A stretch of DNA of 64,000 nucleotides from Streptacidiphilus sp041262165 (GCF_041262165.1 NZ_JBGCBY010000003.1:124001-188000), one strand, 5' to 3'; shown: positions 41,638 through 50,581, numbered from the stretch's first letter. Translations and numbers: made by a program. Notes: generated by a model not told the origin, from the letters alone.

Positions 41638-44600
41638 TGACTGAATTCCAGAAGACTGCGGAGCGGGCGCGGGAGGGCCGATCCCCGGCGGAGGATCGTG
41701 CCGGACAGATCATCACCTTCTACTCCTACAAGGGCGGTACCGGCCGCACCATGGCCCTGGCCAACACGGCCTGGATCCTGGCCTCCAACGGATTCCGGGT
41801 GCTCACGGTCGACTGGGACCTGGAGGCACCCGGCCTCGCCCGCTTCTTCCACCCCTTCCTGGATCCGGCGGTGCCGGGTTCGACCACGGGCGTGATCGAC
41901 CTGATCCTGGAGTACCGGGAGGAGGCGATGCGGGATCTGGCTCGCAGCCCCGACTGGCACCGGGAGTTCGCCCGGGTCAGGCCGCATGCCGTGTCGCTGA
42001 GCTGGCCGCTCTTCCCCGACGGCGGCAGCCTGGACTTCCTCTCGGCGGGGCTCACCAACAGCGACTACGCCACCACCGTCGCCAGCATCAACTGGGACCG
42101 CTTCTACGAGAAACTCAACGGAGGCCGGTTCTTCGAGGCGATGCGCGAGGACATGCGCCGCCACTACGACTACGTCCTCATCGACAGCCGTACCGGCCTG
42201 TCCGACATCGCCGAGATCTGCACCGTGGAGATGCCGGACACCCTGGTGGTCTGCTTCACCCTCAGCGGGCAGAGCATCGAGGGTGCTTCGGCGATCGCCC
42301 AGCACATAGCGAAGGCCTACGGGAACCGGAAGATACGCATCCTTCCGGTCCCGATGCGGATCGACGAGGGCGAGAAAGAGAAGGCCGACGCTGGGCGGGC
42401 ACTGGCCAGGGCGCGCTTCAACGGGCTTCCAGTGGGCCTTGAGGGGAGCCAACTCATCCAGTACTGGGGCTCGGTGGAGATTCCCTACAAGCCGTTCTAC
42501 GCCTACGAGGAAATCCTGGCGACCTTCGGCGACCCGTCCGGAGGGGCCACGTCCATGCTGTCGGCCTGCGAGCGGCTCACCTCGGTGATCACTGCGGGCC
42601 GGGTGGCGAGCCTGCCCGCCATCCCCGAGGACGTCCGGCGGCGCTATGTCGACTCCTTCACCCGACGGCCGCCCGCCGGTCCAGCCGACCTTTTCCTGTC
42701 GTACGCCCCCGAGGACCGGATGTGGGCCGACTGGATCGAGTCGGTGCTCACCCGTGCCGGAATCCGGGTGGTGCCCAGGGAGGTCGGTGCCGACCCGAGG
42801 GTCGAGGCCGAACGCGGTGCGGACGCTGCCGCCCGTACTCTCGCTGTGCTCTCCCCTGCCTATGTCCGCTCCCCGCAGGCGCAGGCGGTATGGGAGGCGG
42901 TGGCCGGGGCGGATCCCTCAGGAAGCCGCCGGGAACTCATTCCGGTCCGGGTCGGCGATGTTCGGCTGACCACGCCTTTCAGCAACCGCAACGCCGTGGA
43001 CCTGGTCCGGCTGGAGGAGGAGCAGGCCGCGGCCGCGCTGCTGCGCGCACTCGGCCGGGCCGACACGGTCCTGGAGCCGTCCCCGTCCGACGGTCCCCGC
43101 TTTCCGGCCACCCGACCCGAGATCTGGAACCCCCGACTGCGCAACCCCGCCTTCACCGGCCGCTCCGCCGTGCTCGAGCGGCTGCGCGACCAGCTGCGCG
43201 GCAGCAGCACCGCCACCGGCGTGCAGCCCACGCCGCAGGCCCTGTCCGGTCTCGGTGGTGTCGGCAAGACCCAGATCGCCCTGGAGTACGCACACCGCTT
43301 CATGGCCGACTACGACCTGGTGTGGTGGATCGAGGCCGAGCAGCCCGACCAGGTCGTACTCTCCCTCGCGGAACTGGCCGGCAGGCTCAAACTGCAGGTG
43401 GGCGACAGTGTCGCCGAGGCTGCCGAGGCTGCCAGGGAGGCACTGCGGCAGGGCACTCGGTACGCCCGCTGGCTGCTGATCTTCGACAACGCGGACGAAC
43501 CGGCCAGCATCGCGCGCTTCTTCCCGGCGGGCCCCGGGCACGTGCTGGTGACCTCACGCAACCAGGTGTGGTCGGGTCAGGCCGAGGACCTGGAAGTGGA
43601 CGTCTTCACCCGGGGCGAGAGCATCGAGCACCTGTGCCGCCGGGTGCAGGGCCTGAGCCGGAAGGATGCCGACCGCGTCGCCGAGGCCGTCGGCGACCTG
43701 CCGCTGGCAGTCGAGATCGCCGCCGCCTGGCTGGAGACCACTGGCACCCCGGTCAGCACCTATGTGGCAGAGCTGCAGCAGGAGGCCCCGCTGGCGCTGG
43801 CCGCCACCCAGGTCAACGACTACCCGTCGGTGTTCGGTGCCACCTGGAACGTGTCCATCAACAGGCTGCGCGAGCAGTCGCCGGCCGCTGCGCGACTGTT
43901 GCAGCTGTGCGCGTTCTTCTCCGCCGACCCGATATCGATGAGTCTGTTCTACAGCGGGCAGATGATCCGGACGCTGGTGGAGTACGACCCGGACCTGCAG
44001 GACAAGTTCATGCTCGGCAAGGTCATCCAGGCCATCGGCCGCTACGGACTGGCCAAGGTCGACGCGGGCAGCAACACCTTCCAGGTGCACCGGATGGTGC
44101 AGGCCGTGATCCGCTCCCAGCTCGACGCGGAGGAGCAGGTCGCCGCGATGCACGAGGTGCACCGCATCCTCGTCGATGCGCGCCCGCTGGTCGACGACAT
44201 GGACGACCCGGACAACTGGCCGCCGTTCGAGCGGATCTGGCCGCACCTGGTCCCATCCAAGGCCGATGACTGCGACGAGGCGGACACCCGGCAGCTGCTG
44301 ATCGACCGGGTCCGCTACCTGTGGAAGCGCGGCGAGCTGGAGGCGGGTGCGGAGCTGGGGCGCAGGCTCCACGAGGCGTGGATCACCAAGCTCGGCGAGC
44401 TCGACCGGCAGACGCTGCTGCTGCGCTTCCAACTGGCCAATGTGCTGCGCACCCAAGGACGCTTCGAGGAGGCCCTGGCGTACGACGAGGACACCCTCGA
44501 ACGGCAGAAGGTGGTGCTGACACCCGACCACCCGTACACCCTGATGACGGCCGGAAGTCTGGGCGCCGACCTGAGGGCGCTCGGCCGCTTCCAGAAGGCA

Positions 44601-45602
44601 CTGGAGCTGGACAAGGAGACATACAACAAGTTCAAGGATCTGTTCGGGGAGGACCACCCGCGCACCATGGCCATCGCGCACAACCTGGCCATCGACTACC
44701 GCTTCACCGGCCGCTACGCGTCCGCCAGGGACCTGGACCAGGAGACCCTGGAGCGACGCATCGCGGTGCTCGGTCCGCGGCACCCCTACACGCTGACCAC
44801 CAAGGCGGCCCTCGCGGAGGACCTGCGGTCGCTGGGGGACTTCGACGGCTCGGTCGAGCTGCTCGAGGAGTTCCGGGTGGAGTACACCTCCGTTCCGGTG
44901 CTGGACCTGCCCACCCTGCGCTACACCAAGAGCCTCGCGGTGGCGCTTCGCAAGGCCGGTCGACAGGGTGAGGCGAAGAGGCTCACCAAGGAGACCTACG
45001 AGCGCTACCTGGAGCGCTACGGAGCCAACTTCCCCGACTCGCTGGCCTGTGCGCTCAACCTCGCCGCCGACTACTCGGCCTCCGGCGACAAGGAGACGGC
45101 GCGCGACAGCGCCAGGGAGGTGTACCAGGGGTACCAGGACTCGCTGGGAGCACGCCACCCGTTCACCCTGGCCTGCGCCAACAACGTCGCGATCTACCTG
45201 CGGGGCAGCGACGCGGTCCCGGAGGCGGTGGAACTGGGCGAACGAACTCTCACCGCCCTGGGGGAGGTGGTCGGCCCCCGGCACCCGTACACCCTGTCGG
45301 CGATGATCAACCTGGCGAACGCCCACGCGGACGCGGGCGAGCTGGAGCGGTCCGAGGAACTGCTCCGCGGGGCGATCACCATCCTGACCGAGCGCTACGG
45401 AGCCCAGCACCCCGACGTGGTGGTGGCCCAGGCCAATCTGGCGGCCACGCTGCGGGAGGCGGGGCATCGGGAGAAGGCCCAGGAGCTGCGCGCCCAGGTG
45501 CTGGCGGAGCTGGTGCGTCAGTTCGGTGAGGAGCACCCGACCACCCAGTCCTGCCGTGGCTGGAAACGGATCAACCGCGATCTGGAGGTGCAGCCGGTCT
45601 GA
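41637..45602 (+). CDS. fxsT: FxsT: MinD-like ATPase, TIR, NB-ARC and TPR multidomain protein
   Basis: The 1321-residue protein has four parts. Residues 24-300 are a MinD/ParA-like ATPase with the deviant Walker A KGGTGRT at 32-38 and DYVLIDSRTGLSD. About residues 350-475 hold a TIR domain (LFLSYAPEDRMW, LAVLSPAYVRSPQAQAVWEA). About 510-920 hold an NB-ARC/STAND domain with Walker A LSGLGGVGKTQIALEYAHRF and LIFDNADEP. About 920-1310 are kinesin-light-chain-like TPRs (repeated DHPYTL/RHPYTL, LG..L). This is the large TPR member of the FxSxx-COOH system and resembles NLR/STAND sensors of immunity. Likely binds ligand by TPRs and oligomerises on ATP. Confidence 0.85.
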   Translation: MTEFQKTAERAREGRSPAEDRAGQIITFYSYKGGTGRTMALANTAWILASNGFRVLTVDWDLEAPGLARFFHPFLDPAVPGSTTGVIDLILEYREEAMRDLARSPDWHREFARVRPHAVSLSWPLFPDGGSLDFLSAGLTNSDYATTVASINWDRFYEKLNGGRFFEAMREDMRRHYDYVLIDSRTGLSDIAEICTVEMPDTLVVCFTLSGQSIEGASAIAQHIAKAYGNRKIRILPVPMRIDEGEKEKADAGRALARARFNGLPVGLEGSQLIQYWGSVEIPYKPFYAYEEILATFGDPSGGATSMLSACERLTSVITAGRVASLPAIPEDVRRRYVDSFTRRPPAGPADLFLSYAPEDRMWADWIESVLTRAGIRVVPREVGADPRVEAERGADAAARTLAVLSPAYVRSPQAQAVWEAVAGADPSGSRRELIPVRVGDVRLTTPFSNRNAVDLVRLEEEQAAAALLRALGRADTVLEPSPSDGPRFPATRPEIWNPRLRNPAFTGRSAVLERLRDQLRGSSTATGVQPTPQALSGLGGVGKTQIALEYAHRFMADYDLVWWIEAEQPDQVVLSLAELAGRLKLQVGDSVAEAAEAAREALRQGTRYARWLLIFDNADEPASIARFFPAGPGHVLVTSRNQVWSGQAEDLEVDVFTRGESIEHLCRRVQGLSRKDADRVAEAVGDLPLAVEIAAAWLETTGTPVSTYVAELQQEAPLALAATQVNDYPSVFGATWNVSINRLREQSPAAARLLQLCAFFSADPISMSLFYSGQMIRTLVEYDPDLQDKFMLGKVIQAIGRYGLAKVDAGSNTFQVHRMVQAVIRSQLDAEEQVAAMHEVHRILVDARPLVDDMDDPDNWPPFERIWPHLVPSKADDCDEADTRQLLIDRVRYLWKRGELEAGAELGRRLHEAWITKLGELDRQTLLLRFQLANVLRTQGRFEEALAYDEDTLERQKVVLTPDHPYTLMTAGSLGADLRALGRFQKALELDKETYNKFKDLFGEDHPRTMAIAHNLAIDYRFTGRYASARDLDQETLERRIAVLGPRHPYTLTTKAALAEDLRSLGDFDGSVELLEEFRVEYTSVPVLDLPTLRYTKSLAVALRKAGRQGEAKRLTKETYERYLERYGANFPDSLACALNLAADYSASGDKETARDSAREVYQGYQDSLGARHPFTLACANNVAIYLRGSDAVPEAVELGERTLTALGEVVGPRHPYTLSAMINLANAHADAGELERSEELLRGAITILTERYGAQHPDVVVAQANLAATLREAGHREKAQELRAQVLAELVRQFGEEHPTTQSCRGWKRINRDLEVQPV

Positions 45603-45613
45603 CGCCGGACCGG

Positions 45614-46480
45614 CTAACGCGCCGCCCAGCGGAGCACTGCGGGGAGGATTCGCAGCGCGCCGAAGTGGGCGGCGCCCGGTTCCACGACCATGTGGGAGTC
45701 GGGGATGCGGTCCGCCAGCCAGCGGGAGTGCTCGACCGGGGAGAAGGTGTCGTCCTCGCCGTGCCAGAGCAGTACCGGAGAGGCGATGTCCGCGGGGTCG
45801 AAGCCCCAGTCCTGGCTGAACGCAACAGCGTCGTCGATCCAGCCTCCCGCGTCGTAGCGCAGGGCCTCGCTGTAGTTGAGCTCCAGCATCCGGCGCAGCC
45901 CCGGATCGGCGACCACTCGGCGGTCGGAGGGCGGCAGTTCCCGGCGCAGTTCGGCGATCAGGCGGGACGGGTCGGCCCGGATGTCGCGCGAGCGGACCTG
46001 GATGGTGGCGACGATGCGCTGGTGCCCGCGGTCGGCGCTGGTGTACGCGCGGACGTTCGACTCCGTCATGCCGGCGTACCAGTCAAGCCCCGGCGCGTTC
46101 CTGGGGGCGATGCTGACCAGGGCGGCCGTCCGAGTGACCAGGTCGGGTAACAGCGCGGCGCAGGCCAGCGCGTGTGGGGCGCCGCCGGACCGGCCGACCA
46201 CGGCGAAGGCGGTCAGCCCCAGCTCCTCGGCGACGGCGGCGACATCCGCCGCCGCGTCGACGACCCGTCGGCCCGGGCGGCGGTCGGAGTCGCCGTAGCC
46301 GGGCCGGTCGAAGCTGATCAGATGGATGCCCAAGCGGTGCAGTACCTGGCCGCGCGGGGCCGGCCCGAGTCGGCTGCCGGGCGTTCCGTGCAGCAGGAAG
46401 ACCGGCCTTCCACGCGGATCACCCGCGGTCTCCACTGCGATCGTTCTGTCGTCGGACGCCTTGACCAGTCGTGACGCCAA
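45614..46480 (-). CDS. Alpha/beta hydrolase
   Basis: The 288-residue protein has LLHGTPGSRLGP (oxyanion loop), the nucleophile elbow VVGRSGGAPHALA, and DDTFSPVEHSRWLADRIPD with a late PGAAHFG His. The TTG at 46480 has GAAGGGAGACGCA before it. It is a small-molecule esterase or haloalkane-type hydrolase of unknown substrate. It ends 12 bp from the convergent fxsT stop. Confidence 0.85.
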   Translation of the reverse strand: MASRLVKASDDRTIAVETAGDPRGRPVFLLHGTPGSRLGPAPRGQVLHRLGIHLISFDRPGYGDSDRRPGRRVVDAAADVAAVAEELGLTAFAVVGRSGGAPHALACAALLPDLVTRTAALVSIAPRNAPGLDWYAGMTESNVRAYTSADRGHQRIVATIQVRSRDIRADPSRLIAELRRELPPSDRRVVADPGLRRMLELNYSEALRYDAGGWIDDAVAFSQDWGFDPADIASPVLLWHGEDDTFSPVEHSRWLADRIPDSHMVVEPGAAHFGALRILPAVLRWAAR

Positions 46481-46574
46481 TGCGTCTCCCTTCGTCTGTC
46501 CCGTCGTCCCGTGGACGGTCGCAGAGTTCCGCGGGAGCAAGTCATCCGGCTCGCGCAGGCAAAGGCTGACGGAT

Positions 46575-46649
46575 CATCAACTCCCCCATGTGTTGCCGGA
46601 CCAGTGTGACCCGCCCCGGCGTCCTTGCACAGGACGCGTACCCGCCGAT
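46575..46649 (-). pseudogene. Relic of a SLATT gene promoter and start site
   Basis: On the minus strand this segment repeats the leader of the SLATT gene that starts at 48632 (copy at 48655-48705): GGACCAGTGTGACCC, then a similar 45-bp block, about 80 percent alike. The start sites also match (GGGGGAGTTGATG here, GGGGGAGTCGATG there). After the ATG the reading frame here ends within 12 codons. It looks like a leftover of a third tandem SLATT copy, and it may now help drive the hydrolase gene 95 bp downstream. Confidence 0.55.
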
Positions 46650-46719
46650 CTCTCCTGGGAGATCTCCGCGTGCCGCTGACCGCAGCAACGCGGCGCCGAG
46701 GTGCCGCTGGCCGCGCGCG

Positions 46720-47640
46720 TCAGACCCGGTGCTGGCTGCGGGCCCGCCAGACGATGTGCTCGCGCGAGATCGCCTCCTCCGCGTCTCTGGCCAGCCGTGC
46801 CCAGTCCGCCTCGGCGCCGGGCGCGTTGAGGTCGAGCCGGTTCAACTGCCGGGCAATGCGCTCGAGTTCGTTGCCGGCCAGCCTGTATGCGGAGGCCAGG
46901 GGGCGGAACTGCCTCAGCTGGGTCCAGGCCGTCACCGTGGCCGCTCCGGCGGAGAACAGGCCGAGTGCTCGAAGGGACGGATACGCGGTGGCTTCGAGGA
47001 CCGAGAACAGGATCCCTGCCCCGAACATCACGGCGATCCACAGGCCCCAGACATGCGACTTGTGGTCGCACTCGTCGGCACGGGACAGGTACCAGGTCCG
47101 CTGTGCGTACACCCGCTCGGTCAGGTACAGCTCCCGCCGCTGCCGAAGCGACGCCCGGCGTTCCACCCGCATTCGCCGGGTGATCTTCGGCTCGGTGCCC
47201 GAGGGCAGGGCAGTGGTGTCCCGGAATACCTGTGGGACGTCGCGGACCTGCTCCTCGAACTGCTTGTCGGCCAGGGCCGACTCGGCCGGTCCCTCGAAGG
47301 GCCTCGCCCGCACCACGTATTTCCAGGTGAGGGTCTTCACTGACTCCGCAGCCGACCGGCCCTGGTACCACTGCTCCTGCGGTGCCCGGCGGTGGAGCGC
47401 GAGGGCGAAGGCTCCGGCCGCGAGGAAGCAGGCGATGGAGAGCAATGGAACGATGTTGATGCCGTCCACCTCACGGGCGGAGAGCACACCGAAGAGGGCG
47501 GCAAGCAGGGTGAGCCCGAGCTGCCACCGGTACCAGTGCAGGGCGAAGTCCTGACCCTGGAGCGAGGCCCGGTCGGCGGCCCAGAACGGGTCCGGGAGCA
47601 GTTCGGCCTCCCGGTGGCGCGGCGGATCCTGATGCGGCAT
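46720..47640 (-). CDS. SLATT-like (DUF4231) four-helix membrane protein A
   Basis: The 306-residue protein starts MPHQDPPRHREAELLPDPFW with AGGGGACACGC upstream. It has two pairs of membrane helices: HWYRWQLGLTLLAALFGVLS with LLSIACFLAAGAFALAL, and HVWGLWIAVMFGAGILFSVL with GLFSAGAATVTAW. Between them is the SLATT hallmark AESVKTLTWKYVVRARPF and RTWYLSRADECD. SLATT proteins are predicted pore-like effectors in nucleotide-based conflict systems. Effector function here is inferred. Confidence 0.75.
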   Translation of the reverse strand: MPHQDPPRHREAELLPDPFWAADRASLQGQDFALHWYRWQLGLTLLAALFGVLSAREVDGINIVPLLSIACFLAAGAFALALHRRAPQEQWYQGRSAAESVKTLTWKYVVRARPFEGPAESALADKQFEEQVRDVPQVFRDTTALPSGTEPKITRRMRVERRASLRQRRELYLTERVYAQRTWYLSRADECDHKSHVWGLWIAVMFGAGILFSVLEATAYPSLRALGLFSAGAATVTAWTQLRQFRPLASAYRLAGNELERIARQLNRLDLNAPGAEADWARLARDAEEAISREHIVWRARSQHRV

Positions 47641-47714
47641 GCGTGTCCCCCTGGCGTCCCCTCCAGTCTGCCCAGTGGACACCGCGCCGTACAGAACGCG
47701 AACGAGGAGCCGTG

Positions 47715-48632
47715 CTACACCCGGCGGTCGCGGCGGGCACGCCAGATGGTGTGCTCGCGGGAGACGGCGTCCTCCGCGTCGCTGGACAGCCGCGCCCAGA
47801 TGGTCTCGGCCTGCGGGACGTTCAGGTCCAGACGGCTCAACTGGCTTTCGATCAGGTCCAGTTCACTGGCCGCCAGGCGGTACGCGGCAGCAAGCGGACG
47901 GAACTGCTTGAGCTGGGTCCAGGCGGTCACCGCCACAGCGATGGTGGTGCACACGCCGAGCAGGTGGAGGTCGACGATGCCCAGAAACTGGGCCAGTGCG
48001 ACTACCACGGCGATGATGATGGTGCCGGTGGAAGCCAGCTGCCAGATCGTGGTCGCATTCTCGCAGCGGTCGGCCCGAGAGAGGTACCAGGTGCGCTGGA
48101 CCCGGATCCGCTCCTGCAGGTACACGTCGCGGCGTACGGACAGCGGCATCGTCCGCAGCCGGCGCATCTCGTCGGTGATCGCGGGTTTCGTTCCGGTGGG
48201 GATCACCGGGCTCTTCTGGAACGCCGCGAAGACCTCGCCCATCTGCTCCAGATAGGCACTGTCGGCATCGGGGGAATCGGGCTCGTCGGCGAACGGCCAA
48301 GCGCGCACCACGTACTTCCAGGCCAGGGTCTTCACGGACTCCGCCGCAGCGCGGCCCTCGTACCAAAGGGTCTGGGGCTTGTCGCGGCCCAGGCGCCACC
48401 AGAAGTAGCCGGCTCCGGCAAAGAAGGCGGCGGACACGGCCTGGAGCCAGTTCAGATGCCCGTCCCGGACATTGGCTATTCCTGCCAGGGCGGCGAGGAC
48501 CAGCATCAGGATCTGTCCGCGGTACCAGCGGATGGACTGCTCCTGGCCCTGGAGCGACGCGTCGTCAGCCGTCCAGAACGGCTCCGGGAGCAGTTGGCGC
48601 TCGCGGTGGCCTGGCGGATCCTTGTGGACCAT
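47715..48632 (-). CDS. SLATT-like (DUF4231) four-helix membrane protein B
   Basis: A tandem paralogue of the preceding protein, 305 residues from the ATG at 48632, with GAGGGGGAGTCG before it. It shares DPPGHRERQLLPEPFW, WYEGRAAAESVKTLAWKYVV, RTWYLSRADRCENA and AWTQLKQFRPLAAAYRLAAS. The two differ most in the loops before the second helix pair. 74 bp separate the stop of this gene from the start of the next. Confidence 0.75.
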   Translation of the reverse strand: MVHKDPPGHRERQLLPEPFWTADDASLQGQEQSIRWYRGQILMLVLAALAGIANVRDGHLNWLQAVSAAFFAGAGYFWWRLGRDKPQTLWYEGRAAAESVKTLAWKYVVRAWPFADEPDSPDADSAYLEQMGEVFAAFQKSPVIPTGTKPAITDEMRRLRTMPLSVRRDVYLQERIRVQRTWYLSRADRCENATTIWQLASTGTIIIAVVVALAQFLGIVDLHLLGVCTTIAVAVTAWTQLKQFRPLAAAYRLAASELDLIESQLSRLDLNVPQAETIWARLSSDAEDAVSREHTIWRARRDRRV

Positions 48633-48654
48633 CGACTCCCCCTCGTCTCGTCCT

Positions 48655-48705
48655 GGACCAGTGTGACCCTGCCCAGCGACCCTGCACAGCACACGTATCC
48701 GCCGA
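48655..48705 (-). repeat. SLATT leader segment, full copy
   Basis: Upstream of the SLATT protein B start. It matches the block at 46598-46649 (GGACCAGTGTGACCC and the following CCTGCACAG region). Probably the promoter and leader of this tandem gene family. Confidence 0.55.
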
Positions 48706-48727
48706 AGTTCGGCAGCGAGGAGCGGCA

Positions 48728-48778
48728 GGGGAGGGATGGGGAGGGATGGGGAGGGATGGGGAGGGAGGGGAGGGGGAG
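48728..48778. repeat. 10-bp G-rich minisatellite
   Basis: Four units of GGGGAGGGAT plus a partial fifth. The G-runs on the plus strand could form a G-quadruplex. It lies about 100 bp upstream of the SLATT protein B gene on the opposite strand and could affect its transcription. Confidence 0.75.
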
Positions 48779-48908
48779 TGAAAAGGAACGGCCCCTGGGC
48801 CTGCTCCCGTCCGGAGGGACGGGCGCCGGAGGACGGCCGGCGAGCCCAGGGACCGGGTGACTGCTGTGGATTGCCCCGCCGCCCTAACGCGCTCAGCGGG
48901 TTGGGCTG

Positions 48909-48947
48909 CTAGGAAGCAGCCACCTCACGAGTCCCAGAGTTACTCAT
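48909..48947 (-). CDS. 12-codon ORF with near-ideal ribosome binding site
   Basis: The ORF encodes MSNSGTREVAAS. It is preceded at 48948-48967 by GAAAGGAGGTGATCC and five bases to the ATG. Its TAG overlaps a GGCTGCT/AGCAGCC hairpin. Minus-strand hexamers TTGCCG and TACAGT, 18 bp apart at about 48980-49010, could serve as a promoter. It has no counterpart in known protein families that I recognise. It might be a leader peptide or attenuator for the SLATT genes 280 bp downstream, or an independent micro-protein. Confidence 0.45.
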   Translation of the reverse strand: MSNSGTREVAAS

Positions 48948-48962
48948 TCTCTGGATCACCTC
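48948..48962 (-). promoter_or_regulatory. Ribosome binding site complementary to the 16S rRNA tail over 15 nt
   Basis: GAAAGGAGGTGATCC is the complement of the 3' end of 16S rRNA (GGATCACCUCCUUUC) across 15 bases. Ordinary streptomycete sites pair over four to seven. Confidence 0.7.
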
Positions 48963-49176
48963 CTTTCAGTGTGCCGACACTGTAGGCAGGTGCCGTGCGG
49001 TGCGGCAACGGGATATTGGGGATTGTCCGAGAGCGGCCCTCCGACGTGCGGCGATTCCAGGGCGAAGCCCCACTGACGGGGGACATTTGGCGGAAACGGG
49101 TGTACACGGCGTGACGGGCGAGTTGAATGGCAACGCCCACGAACACGGCCCGGACCCGGTGGGGAGTTGCCTCCGC

Positions 49177-50577
49177 GTGAACGCGCAAGTACCGGCAGTG
49201 CATGTCGATGCGGACACTCGACTGCTCGCTGCCCTGCTCGACGGAATGGAGGTCGGCCTCGCCGCGATGGACCGCGACGGGGTGCTGACCCACTGGAACC
49301 GCGAGGCCACCCGGATGCTGGGCTGGACGGCGGAGGAATCGGTCGGCCGCAGCGGTCTCGAAGGCTGGGCGCTGCGCCCCGGCGACGCCGACGCGGTGCG
49401 CAGCCAACTGCTCGGCGCGACCGCCGGGGCGACCCCGCGCGTCCACGAGTTCGCCCTGGTCACCCGGGACGGGCGGCGGGTCCTGGTCCGGGCCCAGGCG
49501 CACCCGGTCGTGGCCGCCGACGGCCGCTCGCTCGGCCTGTACTTCGCCTTCTCCGAGGCGGGCGCGCAGGTGGAGCTGGAGCGCTCGCTCGCGCTCGCCG
49601 AGGCGATGATGGACGAGGCCCCGACCGGCGTGGTGCTGGTGGACGCGGACCTGCGCCCCGCCGCAGTCGGCGACTCCGCCGCCCGCTGGCTGGACTGCGA
49701 GCGCACCGCGCTGCTCGGGCACCCGCTGGGAGAGGTGCTGGGCGACGGAGTCCAGGAACTGGAAGCGGCGCTGCAGCACGTCCTCGCCACCGGGAAACCG
49801 CTCAGCGGCGTCAAGCTGTGGGCCGCGCTGCGCGCCGACCCGGGCCGCCGCCGCTGCTGGCACAGCGAGTTCGTCCGGCTCGGCTCCCCGCTCGGCGAGG
49901 AGCCGGTGCCGCTGGGCGTCGCCTGGTTCTTCGAGGACACCACCCTGCACGAGCAGGCCGAGCAGGAGGGAACGGTGCTGCGGTTCCGGGCCACCCAGCT
50001 GCGCCGGGCCGGCCAGGCGGCGGCGGAGTGCGAGGACCCGATGGAGGGCGCCGTCGGCTACCTTGACTTCGTCCTCGCCGGGTTCGCCGACTTCGCGCTG
50101 CTCGACGTACCGGCCGGATCGGAGTGCGGGGCGGCCGGCGGCGGACTGGTCCGGCTGGCGGTGTCCCCGATCGGGGTCCTGGGCGAGGAGGCGGCGCTGG
50201 AGCCCACCGGCATCCCGGCCCGCTACGGCGAGGTCCATCCGGCGGTCCGGGCGCTCGAACGCTCCGGGACGGTCACCGTGTCCGCCCCGGCGGCCCTGCC
50301 CGACAGCGGCGGCACCCTGCCGCAGCCCGACTGGGCCGCGCTGCGGCACTGGCCCGCGGGTACGGTGCACGGCCTGTGCACGGTGCTGCGCAGCCGGGGC
50401 CGCACGGTCGGCGTGCTCACCTTCCTGCGTGGCTCGGGGCGCCAGCGCTTCGACCGCGCGGACATCGCCTATGCGGAGGACATCGCCGCCCGAGTGGCCT
50501 CCGCCGTCGACCTGGCGGAGGCCGCCGAGGCTGTGAAGGCCGCGACCGCCGGGTTGTCCGCGGCTCAGAAGGTGTAG
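49177..50577 (+). CDS. PAS/GAF-type sensor protein
   Basis: The 466-residue protein starts (GTG at 49177; a GTG at 49111 is possible) VNAQVPAVHVDADTRLLAAL, with a PAS domain at AAMDRDGVLTHWNREATRML and VTRDGRRVLVRAQ. A second PAS-like segment (MMDEAPTGVVLVDADL) and a C-terminal GAF-like region (LRSRGRTVGVLTFLRGSGR, ERADIAYAEDIAARVASAVD) follow. No kinase or phosphatase output domain is present, so it may act through a partner. It is convergent with the SIS gene, ending 5 bp away. Confidence 0.75.
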   Translation: MNAQVPAVHVDADTRLLAALLDGMEVGLAAMDRDGVLTHWNREATRMLGWTAEESVGRSGLEGWALRPGDADAVRSQLLGATAGATPRVHEFALVTRDGRRVLVRAQAHPVVAADGRSLGLYFAFSEAGAQVELERSLALAEAMMDEAPTGVVLVDADLRPAAVGDSAARWLDCERTALLGHPLGEVLGDGVQELEAALQHVLATGKPLSGVKLWAALRADPGRRRCWHSEFVRLGSPLGEEPVPLGVAWFFEDTTLHEQAEQEGTVLRFRATQLRRAGQAAAECEDPMEGAVGYLDFVLAGFADFALLDVPAGSECGAAGGGLVRLAVSPIGVLGEEAALEPTGIPARYGEVHPAVRALERSGTVTVSAPAALPDSGGTLPQPDWAALRHWPAGTVHGLCTVLRSRGRTVGVLTFLRGSGRQRFDRADIAYAEDIAARVASAVDLAEAAEAVKAATAGLSAAQKV

Positions 50578-50581
50578 CGGC

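Noticed and set aside
48940..48967. Fragment of a 16S rRNA gene (GGATCACCTCCTTTC)
   Set aside because: No other rRNA sequence surrounds it. On the minus strand it is a ribosome site directly before an ATG.
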